Below are positions 26,448 through 38,873 of a stretch of 64,000 nucleotides of DNA, one piece after another. This DNA comes from Dastarcus helophoroides. Lineage: Eukaryota; Arthropoda; Insecta; Coleoptera; Bothrideridae. Where the stretch lies: positions 14,713,639-14,777,638 of the forward strand of contig CM053337.1 in assembly GCA_028583605.1 (NCBI GenBank). The letters run 5' to 3'. A program made the translations under genes and the position numbers. Each line of letters opens with the position of its first letter. Positions within the stretch are counted from its first letter, which is position 1. The notes below the pieces were generated by a model that ran no database searches, had not been told where the DNA came from, and was given only the letters and a program-made list of their open reading frames with translations.

Positions 26448-27599
26448 ACATAATTCAGTCCATAAGTCCCCTCATTTAAGTGACCACAGCGGAAAATGCC
26501 AAATGTTAGTCACGTGACTCATCATTATAATAACTGGCGCGCTTAGTTTTCATTGTCTCGTTGATTAAATGTGAATTCTATGTTCTTGATTGAATGTATA
26601 TTCTATCAATTGAATATATCAATCAACTGAATGTGTCAATCAATTGAACGTATCAATCAATTGAATGTATCAATCAATTGAATGTATCAATCAATTGAAT
26701 GTTTCAATCAATTAAATGTATATTCAATGAATGATTGAAATACAAATCTTGTTTCCTGAAACCAAGAACGATTTAAAAAACACAACAAAGGTTGCTCTAA
26801 CGCGTTTCGACAGCCAAGTTATCATCTTCAGAGAGATGAATCAATGATTGCCTGCTAAATTAGGCGAGTATTAGTTATAAAAATGTGAAATATTTACTTC
26901 AGCTGTTTCGATTGACCAAGAAAAATTAACTGAAAACAGCATTTTCATAAAATGGGGTCTCGTATAATTGGAATCCTTATTACCATTTGTACAGAGGTAC
27001 AGAGGTCTTTGCACCACTATTATTATGTCAGAAGTGGGTTAACGATATTCCAGATTGGCAGCAAATTAAACTAGCGCATTATTTAACAGAAAGCTTCACT
27101 AAATTATCCTTGCAATATGTTTCTTTTATGCAGATGTCAAATTAGTTCCAATTTTCTAAAAGAGGAATATGCTGTCGTAATTTTATAACCTAAATACTCT
27201 AATGTAACAGCGATATACAACCAACTATTTATTAGTTATTAAAAAAAATTAGTTTAATTCTATCGTTTACGCCAGAATCAGATTCTTTAATTTTAATTTA
27301 AATAAAACTATTGTAACAAATTACAAGACCCCAGTAGAGAATGACGTGGTTAAGGATATTCAAAAACGAAAAACTTAAATAAAACTATGATTTTACAACA
27401 ACAAAAAATAAGAAATTCGAGTGGTTAGGCCCAAAAATAACGAGACAACTAAAAAAAAACTACAGATTTGTTACGTATCCCCAGTAGAGAATGACGTAGC
27501 TAAGAATATTAAACAGTTAGAAATGATTCCAAGTGCCAAGGGGTTGCCAAAGGGAGGCCCAAACTCTGGCCTAATTTTGGGTAACCCACACTAAATTCA
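26448..27599. other. Spacer with diverged 17-bp copies, no gene seen
   Basis: Mostly AT-rich and unique. Diverged copies of the 17-bp unit reappear at about 26590-26725, separated from the main array by about 140 bp that shares GTCCATAAGT and TCACGTGAC with 38400-38465. Two direct copies of CCCCAGTAGAGAATGACGT occur near 27328 and 27478. Confidence 0.6.
26750..26840 (-). repeat. Hairpin repeat family, copy 1
   Basis: Minus-strand copy with CTCTCTGAAGATGATAAC, TTGGCTGTCGAAACGCG, TTAGAGCAACCTTTGTTGTG and an end resembling CTTGGTTTCAGG. See the copies at 33361, 42011, 44674 and 60091. Confidence 0.8.
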
Positions 27600-27890
27600 G
27601 AACCCACTGTCACTTAAAATTCAATAAAAATCGTCTGCTTCAGCCGAGTCGCAAGAAGCAAAGAGAGATTAAAAGCTCTGATAGAGGTTACATGCTGGGA
27701 ATCGTAGCCCCAGTGGTAACCAAATTCAATATCTTGCGCGGTAACGCAATTAAACGTTACGTTTATGTAAAGTCGTTAAATTATCACTCAAGAACGTGTT
27801 ACACAGATTCCATTTTGATCTCAATGAGGAAGATTTATAAAAAATGTGGCCACGAAAGTAAGAAATCACCAAATATTCGAAATTTTGGAT
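27600..27890. repeat. Third copy of part of the palindrome arm
   Basis: Direct copy of the right-arm segment at about 31497-31790 (AATCGTCTGCTTCAGCC, GAGGTTACATGCTGGGAATC, CAATATCTTGCGCGGTAACG). It lacks about 20 bp within the GTAACG-rich part and is more diverged. Confidence 0.85.
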
Positions 27891-30244
27891 TCTCCCCCCC
27901 CCAATTTTTCTTTTTTATATATTTTCATTGTGTCCCTCAATTTTTTTGCTCCCTTATTTTTTACCCCCACCTTTTTTGCCCCCCAATTTTTCTTTTTTAT
28001 ATATTTTCATTGTGCCCCCAATTTTTTGCGCCCCAATTTTTCTTTTTTATATATTTTCCTTATGCCCCCAATTTTTTGCCCCCTCCTTAATTTTTCTTTT
28101 TAAATATTTTCATTTTGACCCCCATTTTTGCCCTCCCCCATTTTTCTTTTTTATATATTTTCATTTTGCCCTCCTATTTGTTGCCGCTGCCAATTTTTCT
28201 TTTTTATGTATTTTCATTTTGCCCCCCATTTTTGCTCCCCTATTTTTTGCCCCCTCAATTTTTGCCCCCCAATATTTTATTATGCCCCCAATATTTTTGC
28301 TCCCCCATTTTTTGCCCCCCATTTTTTGCCCCCCATTTTTTGCCCCTTAATTTTTTTATATATTTTTATTATGCCCCCCAATTTTTTTGCCCCTCAATTT
28401 TTCTTTTTTATATATTTTCATTATGCCTCCCAATTTTTTTGCCCCTGCCTTAATTTTTCCTTTTAAATATTTTCATTTTCACCCCCATTTTTTGCCCTCC
28501 CCCAATTTTTCTTTTTTATATATATACATTTTGCCCCCCTATTTTTTGCCGCGGCCAATTTTTCTTTTTTATATATTTTCATTGTGCTGTCCATTTTTTG
28601 CTCAATCATTTTTTGCCCCCCCCCCCCATTTTTGCCTCCCGATTTTTCTTTTTATATATTTTCACTATACCCCCAATTTTTTTTGCCGCCTTCTTAATTT
28701 TTCTTTTTAAATATTTTCATTTTGCCCCCCATTTTTTGCCCTCCCCCAATTTTTCTTTTTATATATTTTCATTTTGACCCCCCCATTTTTTGCCCTTTCC
28801 CAATTTTGCTTTTTTATATATTTTCATTTTGCCTCCCACTTTTTGCTCCCCCATTTTTTGCCCCCCCCATTTTCCCCCCAATTTTTCTTTGTATATATTT
28901 TCATTATGCCCCCAATTTTTTTGCCCTTGCCTTAATTTTTCCTTTTAAATATTTTCATTTTGACCACCCATTTTTTCCCTCCCCCAATTTTTCTTTTTTA
29001 TATATCTTCATTTTGCCCCCCTATTTTTTGCCTCTGCCAATTTTTCTTTTTTATATATTTTCATTTTACCCCCCATTTTTTGCTCCCCCATTTTGGGCCC
29101 CCCATTTTTTGTCCCCCAATTTTTCTTTTTTATATATCTTCATTAGGCTCCCCAATTTTTTAAATATATTTTCATTATGCCCCCCAATTTTTTTGCCCCC
29201 CAATTTTTCTTTTTTATATATTTTCATTATGCCTCCCAATTTTTTTGCCCCTGTCTTAATTTTTCCTTTTAAATATTTTCATTTTCACCCCCATTTTTTG
29301 CCCTCCCCCAATTATATATATTCATTTTGCCCCCCTATTTTTTGCCGCGGCCAATTTTTCTTTTTTATATATTTTCATTGTGCTCTCCATTTTTTTGCTC
29401 AATCATTTTTTGCCCCCCCGATTTTTGCCCCCTATTTTTCTTTTTTATATATTTTCATTATGCCCCCCAATTTTTTGCCCTCTCCTTAATTTTTCTTTTT
29501 AAATATTTTCATTTTGACCCCCCATTTTTTTCCCTCCCCCAATTTTTCTTTTTTATATATCTTCATTTTGCCCCCCTATTTTTTGCCTCTGCCAATTTTT
29601 CTTTTTTATATATTTTCATTTTACCCCCCATTTTTTGCTCCCCCATTTTGGGCCCCTCATTTTTTGTCCCCCAATTTTTCTTTTTTATATATTTTCATTA
29701 TGCTCCCCAATTTTTTTAATATATTTTCATTATGCCCCCCAATTTTTTTGCCCCCCAATTTTTCTTTTTTATATATTTTCATTATGCCTCCCAATTTTTT
29801 TGCCCCTGCCTTAATTTTTCCTTTTAAATATTTTCATTTTCACCCCCATTTTTTGCCCTCCCCCAATTTATCTTTTTTATATATATTCATTTTGCCCCCC
29901 TATTTTTTGCCGCGGCCAATTTTTCTTTTTTATATATTTTCATTGTGCTCTCCATTTTTTGCTCAATCATTTTTTGCCCCCCCCCCCCCCCATTTTTGCC
30001 TCCCGATTCTTTTAATATATTTTCTTTATGCCCCCCCAATTTTTTTTGCCCTCTCCTTAATTTTTCTTTTAAAATATTTTTATTTTGACCCCCCATTTTT
30101 CCCCCTCAATTTTTATTTTTTATATATTTTTATTTTGCCCCCCCCCCCAATTTGACTTCCCATTTTTTATATTTTCATTTTTCCCCTTCCCTATTTTTTG
30201 CCTCCCCACCCCCTTATTTTTTCGCCCCCCTTTTTTTGCCCCCC
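27891..30244. repeat. C-rich 50-bp tandem repeat block (right arm)
   Basis: Reverse-complement family of the 21690-23340 block: CCCCCCAATTTTTC, TTTTTTATATATTTTCATT, ATGCCCCCCAATTTTTTTGC. It has longer higher-order periods, e.g. segments near 28960-29230 and 29514-29770 are near duplicates. Frames rich in Pro/Phe/Ile/Tyr on the plus strand are repeat artefacts. Confidence 0.9.
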
Positions 30245-30905
30245 TCAAACAGAAGAAGAGAGAAGAGAGAAGAGAAAGAGAGAAGAGAGAAGAGAGAAGA
30301 GAGAAGAGAGAAGAGAGAAGAGAGAAGAGAGAAGAGAGAGAGAAGAGAAGAGAGAAGAGAGAAGAGAGAAGAGAGAAGAGAGAAGAGAGAAGAGAGAAGA
30401 GAGAAGAGAGAAGAGAGAAGAGAGAAGAGAGAAGAGAGAAGAGAGAAGAGAGAAGAGAGAAGAGAGAAGAGAGAGAGATAAGAGAGAAGAGAAGAGAGAA
30501 GAGATAAGAGAGAAGAAAAGAAGAGAGTAGAGAGAAGAGGGAAGATAGAAGAGATAAGAGAGAAGAGAGAAGAGAGAAGAGAGAAGAGAGAAGAAGAGAG
30601 AAGAAGAAGAGAGAAAGAGAGAAGAGAGAAGAGAGAAGAGAGAAGAGAGAAGAGAGAAGAGAGAAGAGAGAAGAGAGAAGAGAGAAGAGAGAAGAGAGAA
30701 GAGAGAAGAGAGAAGAGAGAAGAGAGAAGAAAGAAGAGAGAAGAGAGAAGAGAGAAGAGAGAGAGAGAGAAGGAGAGAAGAGAGAAGAGAGAAGAGAGAA
30801 GAGAGAAGAGAGAGACGAGCAAAGACAGACAAAAAAAGAGGAAAGAGAGAATGGAGAAGAGAAAAGAGAGACGAGAGAAGACAGACGAAAAAAGAGGGAA
30901 GAGAT
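30245..30905. repeat. 7-bp AGAGAAG microsatellite array
   Basis: About 590 bp of (AGAGAAG)n with a few 1-2 bp phase slips, then about 75 bp of a related purine-rich tail containing GACGAG and AGACAGAC. It interrupts the right palindrome arm and has no counterpart in the left arm. Confidence 0.95.
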
Positions 30906-30914
30906 GGATGTTTT

Positions 30915-33355
30915 TTTTTTAATTCGAATTTTGTGATAAAACGGTAAAATAATGTCGAAAGAAAAGACGAATTAAAAAACTTGAAGTTTTGAAAAAAACT
31001 TGAAATTTTCTTGATTTCTAAGAAGAAAATTTTGAGAATAAAGTCAAGCGTTCAAAATAAAATTGAATTTTTAGGACGACGACGAAATGAAATCTCGAAA
31101 AAGTTCGATATTTTGTACCAAAAAAATAAAAGGGAAAATCTTGATAAAAAGTTCGAAATTTCGGGAAAAGCGTCAAAATTTGACAGAAGAAGTCAAATTT
31201 TAAGAAGAAACATCGAAAAAATTGAAATTTCCAGAACAAGGTGAACTAGAACGAAGCGAATTAAAAAAAAATTCGAATTTCGGGAAAAAATGGTAAAACA
31301 AGTTCGAAAGAAAAGACGAATTGAAAAACTCAACATTTCGAGAAAAATACCTTACGAGAAAAATACCTTACGTTAAAAACGTCGAAATCATCTAAAGAAA
31401 ATTGACTTCTAAGAAGAAAATTTTGAGAATAGAGTCAAAAGAAAAAACTGCATTTTAAGCACGAAGATGAAATAAGTGAAATGAAATCTCGAAAAAGACG
31501 TATTCAATAAAAATCGTCTGCTTCAGCCGACTCACAAGAGGCAACGGGAGGGCAAAAGCTCTGATAGAGGTTACATGCTGGGAATCGTGGCCCCAGTGGT
31601 AACCAAATTCAATATCTTGCGCGGTAACGCAATTAAACGTTACGCTTAGGTAACGCTCATGTAACATCGTTGATTTATTAGTTACATTAGCGTAACAGAT
31701 TCAATTTTGATCTCAATGGGGAAGATTTATAAAAAATGTGGCCACGAAAGTAAAAAATCACCAAATATTCGAAATGTTGGATTCAGTTTTTTAAAAATCG
31801 TCGCGATTCGCGACACACGAAATAGGGTAATGGTTAGAAAGAACAGAATTTAGAAAGTGTTTGAAAAAGTATGATGCCTTACGAGACAATGTCCAATGAC
31901 AAACAATTTGAGATCTTGGGCGTCCAAAAATTTATATTTATCAGAACGCAGTCGATATTTCGAGAAGAAAATCGACTTGCGAATTATCTTGAAAGCGAAT
32001 GAATGAATTTAAAGAATGTAATCCGAATTTAGCGCTCGTTCACATTCAGATGAAAAAATGTCGCCTGGTTTAATTAACATTAAACACATTTTAACACACT
32101 TTATGTCACATGGGATACGAACTTTCTTGTGGGAAAGGTCAGTTATTCTGGTTTTAACCAAACACGTATCAAAAACAAACAAACAGAGTAAATTCTGCAT
32201 ACCAATCTGCGAATAAGGCGAGCACTGGGCTATTTCAAAGAATGTTACAGTTCAAATTTTCGTCAGAGATTGTAACCAATTTTTTTAAACGGACTCGTTC
32301 ATTTTATTCCATTCGACGTAGACGTGACAACGCCATAAATCCAATCTCTAATTAAGCGCAACGAGCAACGTAATTAACCTAGACATGTAGTCAGATTTTC
32401 CTAGAATTTTAACGCCAGCAACAGCGAGGAAGAATCGATGAGACTGTATAAGCGATGTCTACATATTCTGCATTGTAACACCGAAAATGTCGAGTTTTGA
32501 TGAAGTAAGAATAGCCTAAAAGGTACCCCTGGAAATACTCGACGTTTTAGTGAAAGTTTCATTAAAATCAATTCAGTGGTTTCTGAGATTAGCCCGGACA
32601 AAAAATCAGGCGACAGACGGAGAGACGGGCAAATAGGCGGACAGACAGGCAGACAAACGAACAAACAATCAGACGTTTAGATACAGTCAAATTTTCCTAG
32701 AATTTTAAAGCCAACAGCAGCGAGGAGAAATTGATGAGACGTACAAGCGATTTCTACATATTCTGTATTTTAACCTCAAAAGTACTGAGTTTTACTGAAA
32801 TAAGAATAGCTTAAAAGGTACCCCTAAAACTACTCGATATGTTAGCGAAAGTTCCATTAAAATCGTTTCAGCGGTTCCCGAGATTAGCCCGGACAAAAAA
32901 TCAGGCGACAGACGGACAGACAGGCAGGCAGACGAGCAGACAAACAATCAGACGTTTAGATAGAGTCAAATTTTCCTAGAATTTTAACGCCAACAGCAGT
33001 GAAGAGAAATTGATGAGACTGTACAAGCGATTTCTACATATTCTGTATTGTAACCTCAAAAAGTACTGAGTTTTACTGAAATAAGAATAGCCTAAAAGGT
33101 ATCCCTAAAAATACTCGATATTTTAGAGAAAGTTTCATTAAAATCGATTCAGCGGTTCCTGAGATTACCCCGGACAAAGAATCAGATGATAGACGGACAG
33201 ACAGGCAGACAGACGAGTAGACAGGCAGACAAACGATCAAACAGACAGTCAGACACTTAGATAGACAGTCAGACGCTTAGACACACAGTCAGATGCTTAG
33301 ACACAGTCAGATGCTTAGACAGAGGCTTGGAGGCTCCAATTTCATTAATGTAGAT
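30915..33355. repeat. Right arm of giant inverted repeat (unique-sequence part)
   Basis: Reverse complement of 19283-21689. The outer end ATTTCATTAATGTAG at 33340-33353 pairs with CTACATTAATGAAAT at 19285-19299. It contains the same roughly 220-bp sub-repeats at about 32470-32690, 32750-32965 and 33040-33240 with GGTACCCCT and ATCAGGCGACAGACGG. Confidence 0.9.
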
Positions 33356-33360
33356 GTAAC

Positions 33361-33500
33361 GCTCTGAAGATGATAGCTTGGCTATCGAAACGTCTTAGAG
33401 CAACCGCTGTTGTGTCTTTTATTCTTGGTTTTTGGGGACAAGATTTGTATTCCAATTTTTGAAGATAATCAAGGACCAGTCCGTTCCTCCATTCCACCAA
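33361..33500 (+). repeat. Hairpin repeat family, copy 2
   Basis: Starts GCTCTGAAGATGATAGC, then TTG, GCTATCGAAACG, TTAGAGCAACCG, and ends with the tail GAAGATAATCAAGGACC. The inner stem is GATAGC/GCTATC here, against GACAGC/GCTGTC in other copies. It abuts the right end of the giant palindrome. Confidence 0.85.
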
Positions 33501-34975
33501 AAAAAAGCCTGTCGAATTTAGAATTACGGTTAGGATTTAATGAAATTAGAGATATTGACAGATTATAGTCAAATAATGATCCAGTTAAGATTTTGAAGAG
33601 CTACAGACTATTGACATTTGATATTTGAAATTTTTAACATTGAGCCTTATGAGAAACCACAGTTTTTACCATATTTTACAAAAAGTGCCATTCAGATTTT
33701 AGTAAAAAGCGAAAAAACCATGGGACATAACATATAAAACATTTTAGACATTTGGAAGTCAACTTCAGAGCGTGTGGTAAAAGTAATTAGCGAATAAATA
33801 TCAAATTTTTGATCGTACTTTTGCTGTAGTTTATTAAACGTGGCAACGTTGTTCTTATATCAACAATTCCGTGGCCAACCATCGAAGGAATCACCATTGT
33901 TTTGTTTCCGTTTTAAGGTTATGTGTCAAACTTTGCAGAACTGCCAGTTAATGAATTTGCTAATTCAAACTACTAGAGCCTGTTCTCGAACGTTTTTTCA
34001 TGTTACTCTCTTACTTCTCTAACAAAATATTTCTCTATTGTAACCAAAGACGAATTGTAACTAAATAATTGTATCTATGACATTGCTCGGTCATAGAAAT
34101 TTCTCTGTCTCTTATTGCGACGTTGCCTTGTCTAAATACTACATTAACAAACGCGGCAATGTATACTTTTGATGTGATTTTGACTCTCGACTCGACTTAA
34201 AAAGAAAGTGGCAAAATCTGACAGCTTGTGAATCTCCTCCGATTTATTTGGACGGAAATGACAGACGTTTCATACTATTTTAAACGCCCTGAAAGCAATT
34301 TTAAATATTTCAGGCCGCTGCTCGGCTCGTCTAAATATAAATACTTATCTTTAACCGAAGGGAAGACCATTTCTATCTCTAAAGTTGAAGGAAATGCATT
34401 TGATAAAAGTTCCAACTTTGAAGCAGCCACCACGAAGGTTATTAGATGATAATAATGAGGTAAATTGAAAATACATCAAAGCGTCGGTCAGAGCGTTGAT
34501 TAGGCGCTTAGACCTAGAAGATTTGTTCGTGAATAGCTTCGTTAATTCGTAATTGTAGTATTCAATGTCCATTAAACGAATAATTGGGGGCAGAAGCATC
34601 TCATTTGTTCCTTTTGAAATGTCGGCGTAATAATAATGGTCAAGGCTCCCATGGTCACTTATTAGTTTACATCTATGGCGTAACTTCTTCGGGATGCGTC
34701 CTAATTTATCGGAATAAACACCAAAACGAGAAAAAGTTCAACGAACAGTTAACGACCTACATAAAACGTTCTCTTCCTCTTTCTACAGATTTAGTGCTCT
34801 GACGTAAATATCACATGGGGCGACCCTAGAGGGCAGCTAGGAGAGGCCACGGGAGCGATGCCCCCAAAGGGACCGGAGCTAGTCTGTGGTGGTTGGTTGT
34901 GAATATTTTCAACTGTAGCAAGTTAGACTCTTCATTACAGAATCTGATTTTGTTGGATACTTTAATGGCCCTGCT
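33501..34975. other. Unique-looking DNA, no supported gene
   Basis: Contains short open frames (e.g. 34228-34449) without recognisable domains. A GC-rich patch lies at about 34815-34890. No splice-supported gene could be assembled. Confidence 0.45.
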
Positions 34976-37364
34976 ACCTGAAGATCTTCTCTTCTCTTCT
35001 CTTCGCTTGTCTTCTCTTCTCTTCTCTTCTCTTCCCATCTCTTCTCTTCTCTTCTCTTCTCTTCTCTTCTCTTCTCTTCTCTTCTCTTCTCTTCTCTTCT
35101 CTTCTCTTCTCTTCTCTTCTCTTCTCTTCTCTTCTCTTCTCTTCTCTTCTCTTCTCTTCTCTTCTCTTCTCTTCTCTTCTCTTCTCTTCTCTTCTCTTCT
35201 CTTCTCTTCTCTTCTCTTCTCTTCTCTTCTCTTCTCTTCTCTTCTCTTCTCTTCTCTTCTCTTCTCTTCTCTTCTCTTCTCTTCTCTTCTCTTCTCTTCT
35301 CTTCTCTTCTCTTCTCTTCTCTTCTCTTCTCTTCTCTTCTCTTCTCTTCTCTTCTCTTCTCTTCTTCTCTTCCATCTTCTCTTCCCATCTCTTCTCTTCC
35401 ATCTCTTCTCTTCCCATCTCTTCTCTTCTCTTCTCTTCTCTCTCTTCTCTTCTCTTCTCTTCTCTTCTCTCTCTTCTCTTCTCTTCTCTTCTCTTCTCTT
35501 CTCTTCTCTTCTCTTCTCTTCTCTTCTCTTCTCTTCTCTTCTCTTCTCTTCTCTTCTCTTCTCTTCTCTTCTCTTCTCTGCTCTTCTCTTCTCTTCTCTT
35601 CTCTTCTCTTCTCTTCCCATCTCTTCCCATCTCTTCCCTTCTCTTCTCTTCACTTCCCATCTCTCCTCTTCCCATCTCTCCTCTTCCGATCTCTTCTCTT
35701 CTCTTCCCATCTCTTCCCATCTCTTCCCATCTCTTCCCATCTCTTCTCTTCTCTTCTCTTCTCTTCTCTTCCCATCTCTTCCCATCTCTTCCCATCTCTT
35801 CTCTTCCCATCTCTTCCCATCTCTTCTCTTCCCATCTCTTCTCTTCCCATCTCTTCTCTCTTCTCTTCTCTTCTCTTCTCTTCTCTTCTCTTCTCTTCTC
35901 TTCTCTTCTCTTCTCTTCTCTTCTCTTCTCTTCCCATCTCTCCTCTTCCGATCTCTTCTCTTCTCTTTTCTTCCCATCTCTTCCCATCTCTTCCCATCTC
36001 TTCCCATCTCTTCCCATCTCTTCCCATCTCTTCTCTTCTCTTCTCTTCTCTTCCCATCTCTTCCCATCTCTTCCCATCTCTTCCCATCTCTTCTCTTCCC
36101 ATCTCTTCTCTTCTCTTCTCTTCTCTTCTCTTCTCTTCTCTTCTCTTCTCTTCTCTTCTCTTCCCATCTCTTCTCTTCTCTTCCCATCTCTTCTCTTCTC
36201 TTCTCTTCTCTTCTCTTCTCTTCTCTTCTCTTCTCTTCTCTTCTCTTCTCTTCTCTTCTCTTCTCTTCTCTTCTCTTCTCTTCTCTTCTCTTCTCTTCTC
36301 TTCTCTTCTCTTCTCTTCCCATCTCTTCTCTTCTCTTCTCTTCTCTTCCCATCTCTTCTCTTCTCTTCTCTTCTCTTCTCTTCTCTTCTCTTCTCTTCTC
36401 TTCTCTTCTCTTCTCTTCTCTTCTCTTCTCTTCTCTTCTCTTCTCTTCTCTTCTCTTCCCTTCTCTTCTCTTCTCTTCTCTTCTCATCTCTTCCCATCTC
36501 TTCCCATCTCTTCCCATCTCTTCCCATCTCTTCTCTTCTCTTCTCTTCTTTTCCCATCTCCCCTCTTCCCATCTCTTTTCTTCCCAACTCTTTTCTTCCC
36601 ATCTCTTCTTTTCCCATCTCTTCTCTTCCCTTCTCTTCTCTTCTCTTCCCTTCCCTTCTCTTCTCTTTCCATCTCTTCTCTTCTCTTCTCTTCTCTTCTC
36701 TTCTCTTCTCTTCTCTTCTCTTCTCTTCTCTCTCTTCTCTTCTCTTCTCTTCTCTTCTCTTCTCTTCTCTCCTCTTCTCTTCCCATGTCTTCTCTTCCCA
36801 TCTCTTCTCTTCCCATCTCTTCTCTTCCCATCTCTTCTCTTCTCTTCTCTTCTCTTCTTTTCTCTTCTTTTCTCTTCTCTTCTCTTCTCTTCCCATCTCT
36901 TCCCATCTCTTCTCTTCTTTTCTCTTCTCTTCTCTTCTCTTCACTTCTCTTCTCTTCCCATCTCTTCTCTTCCCATCTCTTCTTTTCTCATCTCTTCCCA
37001 TCTCTTCTCTTCTCTTCTCTTCCCATCTCTTCCCATCTCTTCTCTTCTTTTCTCTTCTCTTCTCTTCTCTTCACTTCTCTTCTCTTCCCATCTCTTCTCT
37101 TCCCATCTCTTCCCATCTCTTCTCTTCTCTTCTCTTCCCATCTCTTCCCATCTCTTCCCATCTCTTCCCATCTCTTCCTATTTCTTCCCATCTCTTCCCT
37201 TCTTTTCTCTTCTCTTCTCTTCACTTCTCTTCTCTTCCCATCTCTCCTCTTCCCATCTCTCCTCTTCCCATCTCTCCTCTTCCCATTTCTCCTCTTCCCA
37301 TCTCTCCTCTTCCCATCTCTCCTCTTCCCATCTCTTCTCTTCCCATCTCTTCTTTTCTCTTATA
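34976..37364. repeat. TTCTC pentamer array with TTCCCATCTC decamers
   Basis: About 2.4 kb of 5-bp CTTCT units. The first third (about 35040-35360) is essentially pure. Later parts are interspersed with the 10-bp variant CTTCCCATCT singly or in runs, and the far end (about 37235-37335) alternates TCCTC/TTCCCATC. Pyrimidines are on the plus strand, i.e. purines on the tubulin sense strand. Confidence 0.97.
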
Positions 37365-38873
37365 TTTAAAAATAACCGAGGACCAGCCCGTTTCACCAAA
37401 ATCCAACAAAAACAACAAAAATAAATGGTAAGAAAAAACAATGCTACTAGGGGGCTCTATATGTCTTAATAGGGCCCTTTCCGATCACATCTGTGAAAAG
37501 ACGTAATTAAATCGTAATAATAGGTAACAGTTTTCTCGGGACACAATAGAATTGCCGCCATTAGAGCGTCTTCTGCATAAAATTCTACGCACGATAAAGA
37601 TTATGCTAATCAAAGCGTGCGTTTTAGTTGCAATTAAATTTCCTGTTTTAGATAATAGAGCTCATGTATGACTTCCTTCCATAAACCGAATAATGAATAC
37701 GAAAATCCCAATCATAAAGTCTAATTTTTTAGTAAGTTGGTCAAATAATCTCGATGCGTTCATTAGATAAAATTAGCTCAAATTGTAAGATAATCATTGA
37801 CGTAACATTAGAACGTCGGAATTATCAGAGTATGTTCTACAAAATTAATTGGATCTTTTCTTATCTGTGCCGCTGACCGTTTGTTTTCAACTACATATTT
37901 GAAATATTTAACGGTTTCATAATTACAAACGGCATTTTTCGTAACATTCGGAAATGCGTGGCTAGCTTAAATCATCGGCAGGATTGACATCCTCGTATAA
38001 AGAAAATACGGGTGACAGTTAACCATTATATTCTATCACATTAAATAGATACCGCGAGTTGTTTCAGTTAAAAAACCGCTAATGTATCCCGGTTGTTCAT
38101 TCAAAACAATCAACAACACAAAACACAACTTTTTCTAAACATAAACGTACAAAATAGGGAACCTCCAAGCAAAACTTACTCTTTTAATTATAAATTGTAA
38201 CAAATTCAGTAAAATTATCATTAATTAGAGGTTTAAACATTGTTTTTCTCGTACAAATGGAGTTGTAACAATATTGTAGGTTATAGCTGTCAAACTGAAT
38301 GAATTTCGAATTTTAATTCCGTTTGTAACGTTTTATTCCTATCTTGTCATATGTGAAAAGAAAGGGGCATTTTATTGCAATCCAATGGAACCTATTTCCG
38401 TCCATAAGTTACCCTTTTTAACTGCCCAGAAAGGGAAATAGCACATTTGAATCACGTGACACGCTACGCCCTATTCCATTGGTAATTAACATGGTTGGTA
38501 ACTAGCATAGTTGCCAGCTCGGCAATTTTAACTGTAGCTTTACACATTTCTACAAGTCGTCTCGTATTTAGTCCCCCCCCCCCCCAACTTACAACTTTTT
38601 GTTGTTTAGACGTCGATACAGGAGGCGGGAAAATGACTTTAAATTTCGATTGACTGTGGAATGTACTAAGCCCTGAAATTAGGGATTATAGGTGATGATT
38701 TTCAAAAAGGCGTAACTTGAAGAAAAATGGGCGTAGAGTAAAATAAGAAAAAGCAAATTGAAGCTCCAAGTGTCTAGTTTTAACGTGTTTAGTTTAGTTT
38801 TTTGTAGCAGTCGTAGATTTTGAATAATTGTAATAAAACTGCAACAACAAAATTGTTTAACAGTTTTACATTT
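37365..38873. other. Unique-looking DNA, no gene seen
   Basis: Starts with about 35 bp resembling the hairpin-family tail (ACCGAGGACCAGCCCGTTT). It contains a C-run of about 14 near 38573 and the GTCCATAAGT ... TCACGTGAC motif at 38400-38460. No coding region was recognised. Confidence 0.45.

Noticed and set aside
34826..37424. Lys/Glu/Arg and Ser/Leu/Phe frames of 560-840 codons
   Set aside because: A pentamer repeat read in any frame lacks stops; no other coding signal is present.
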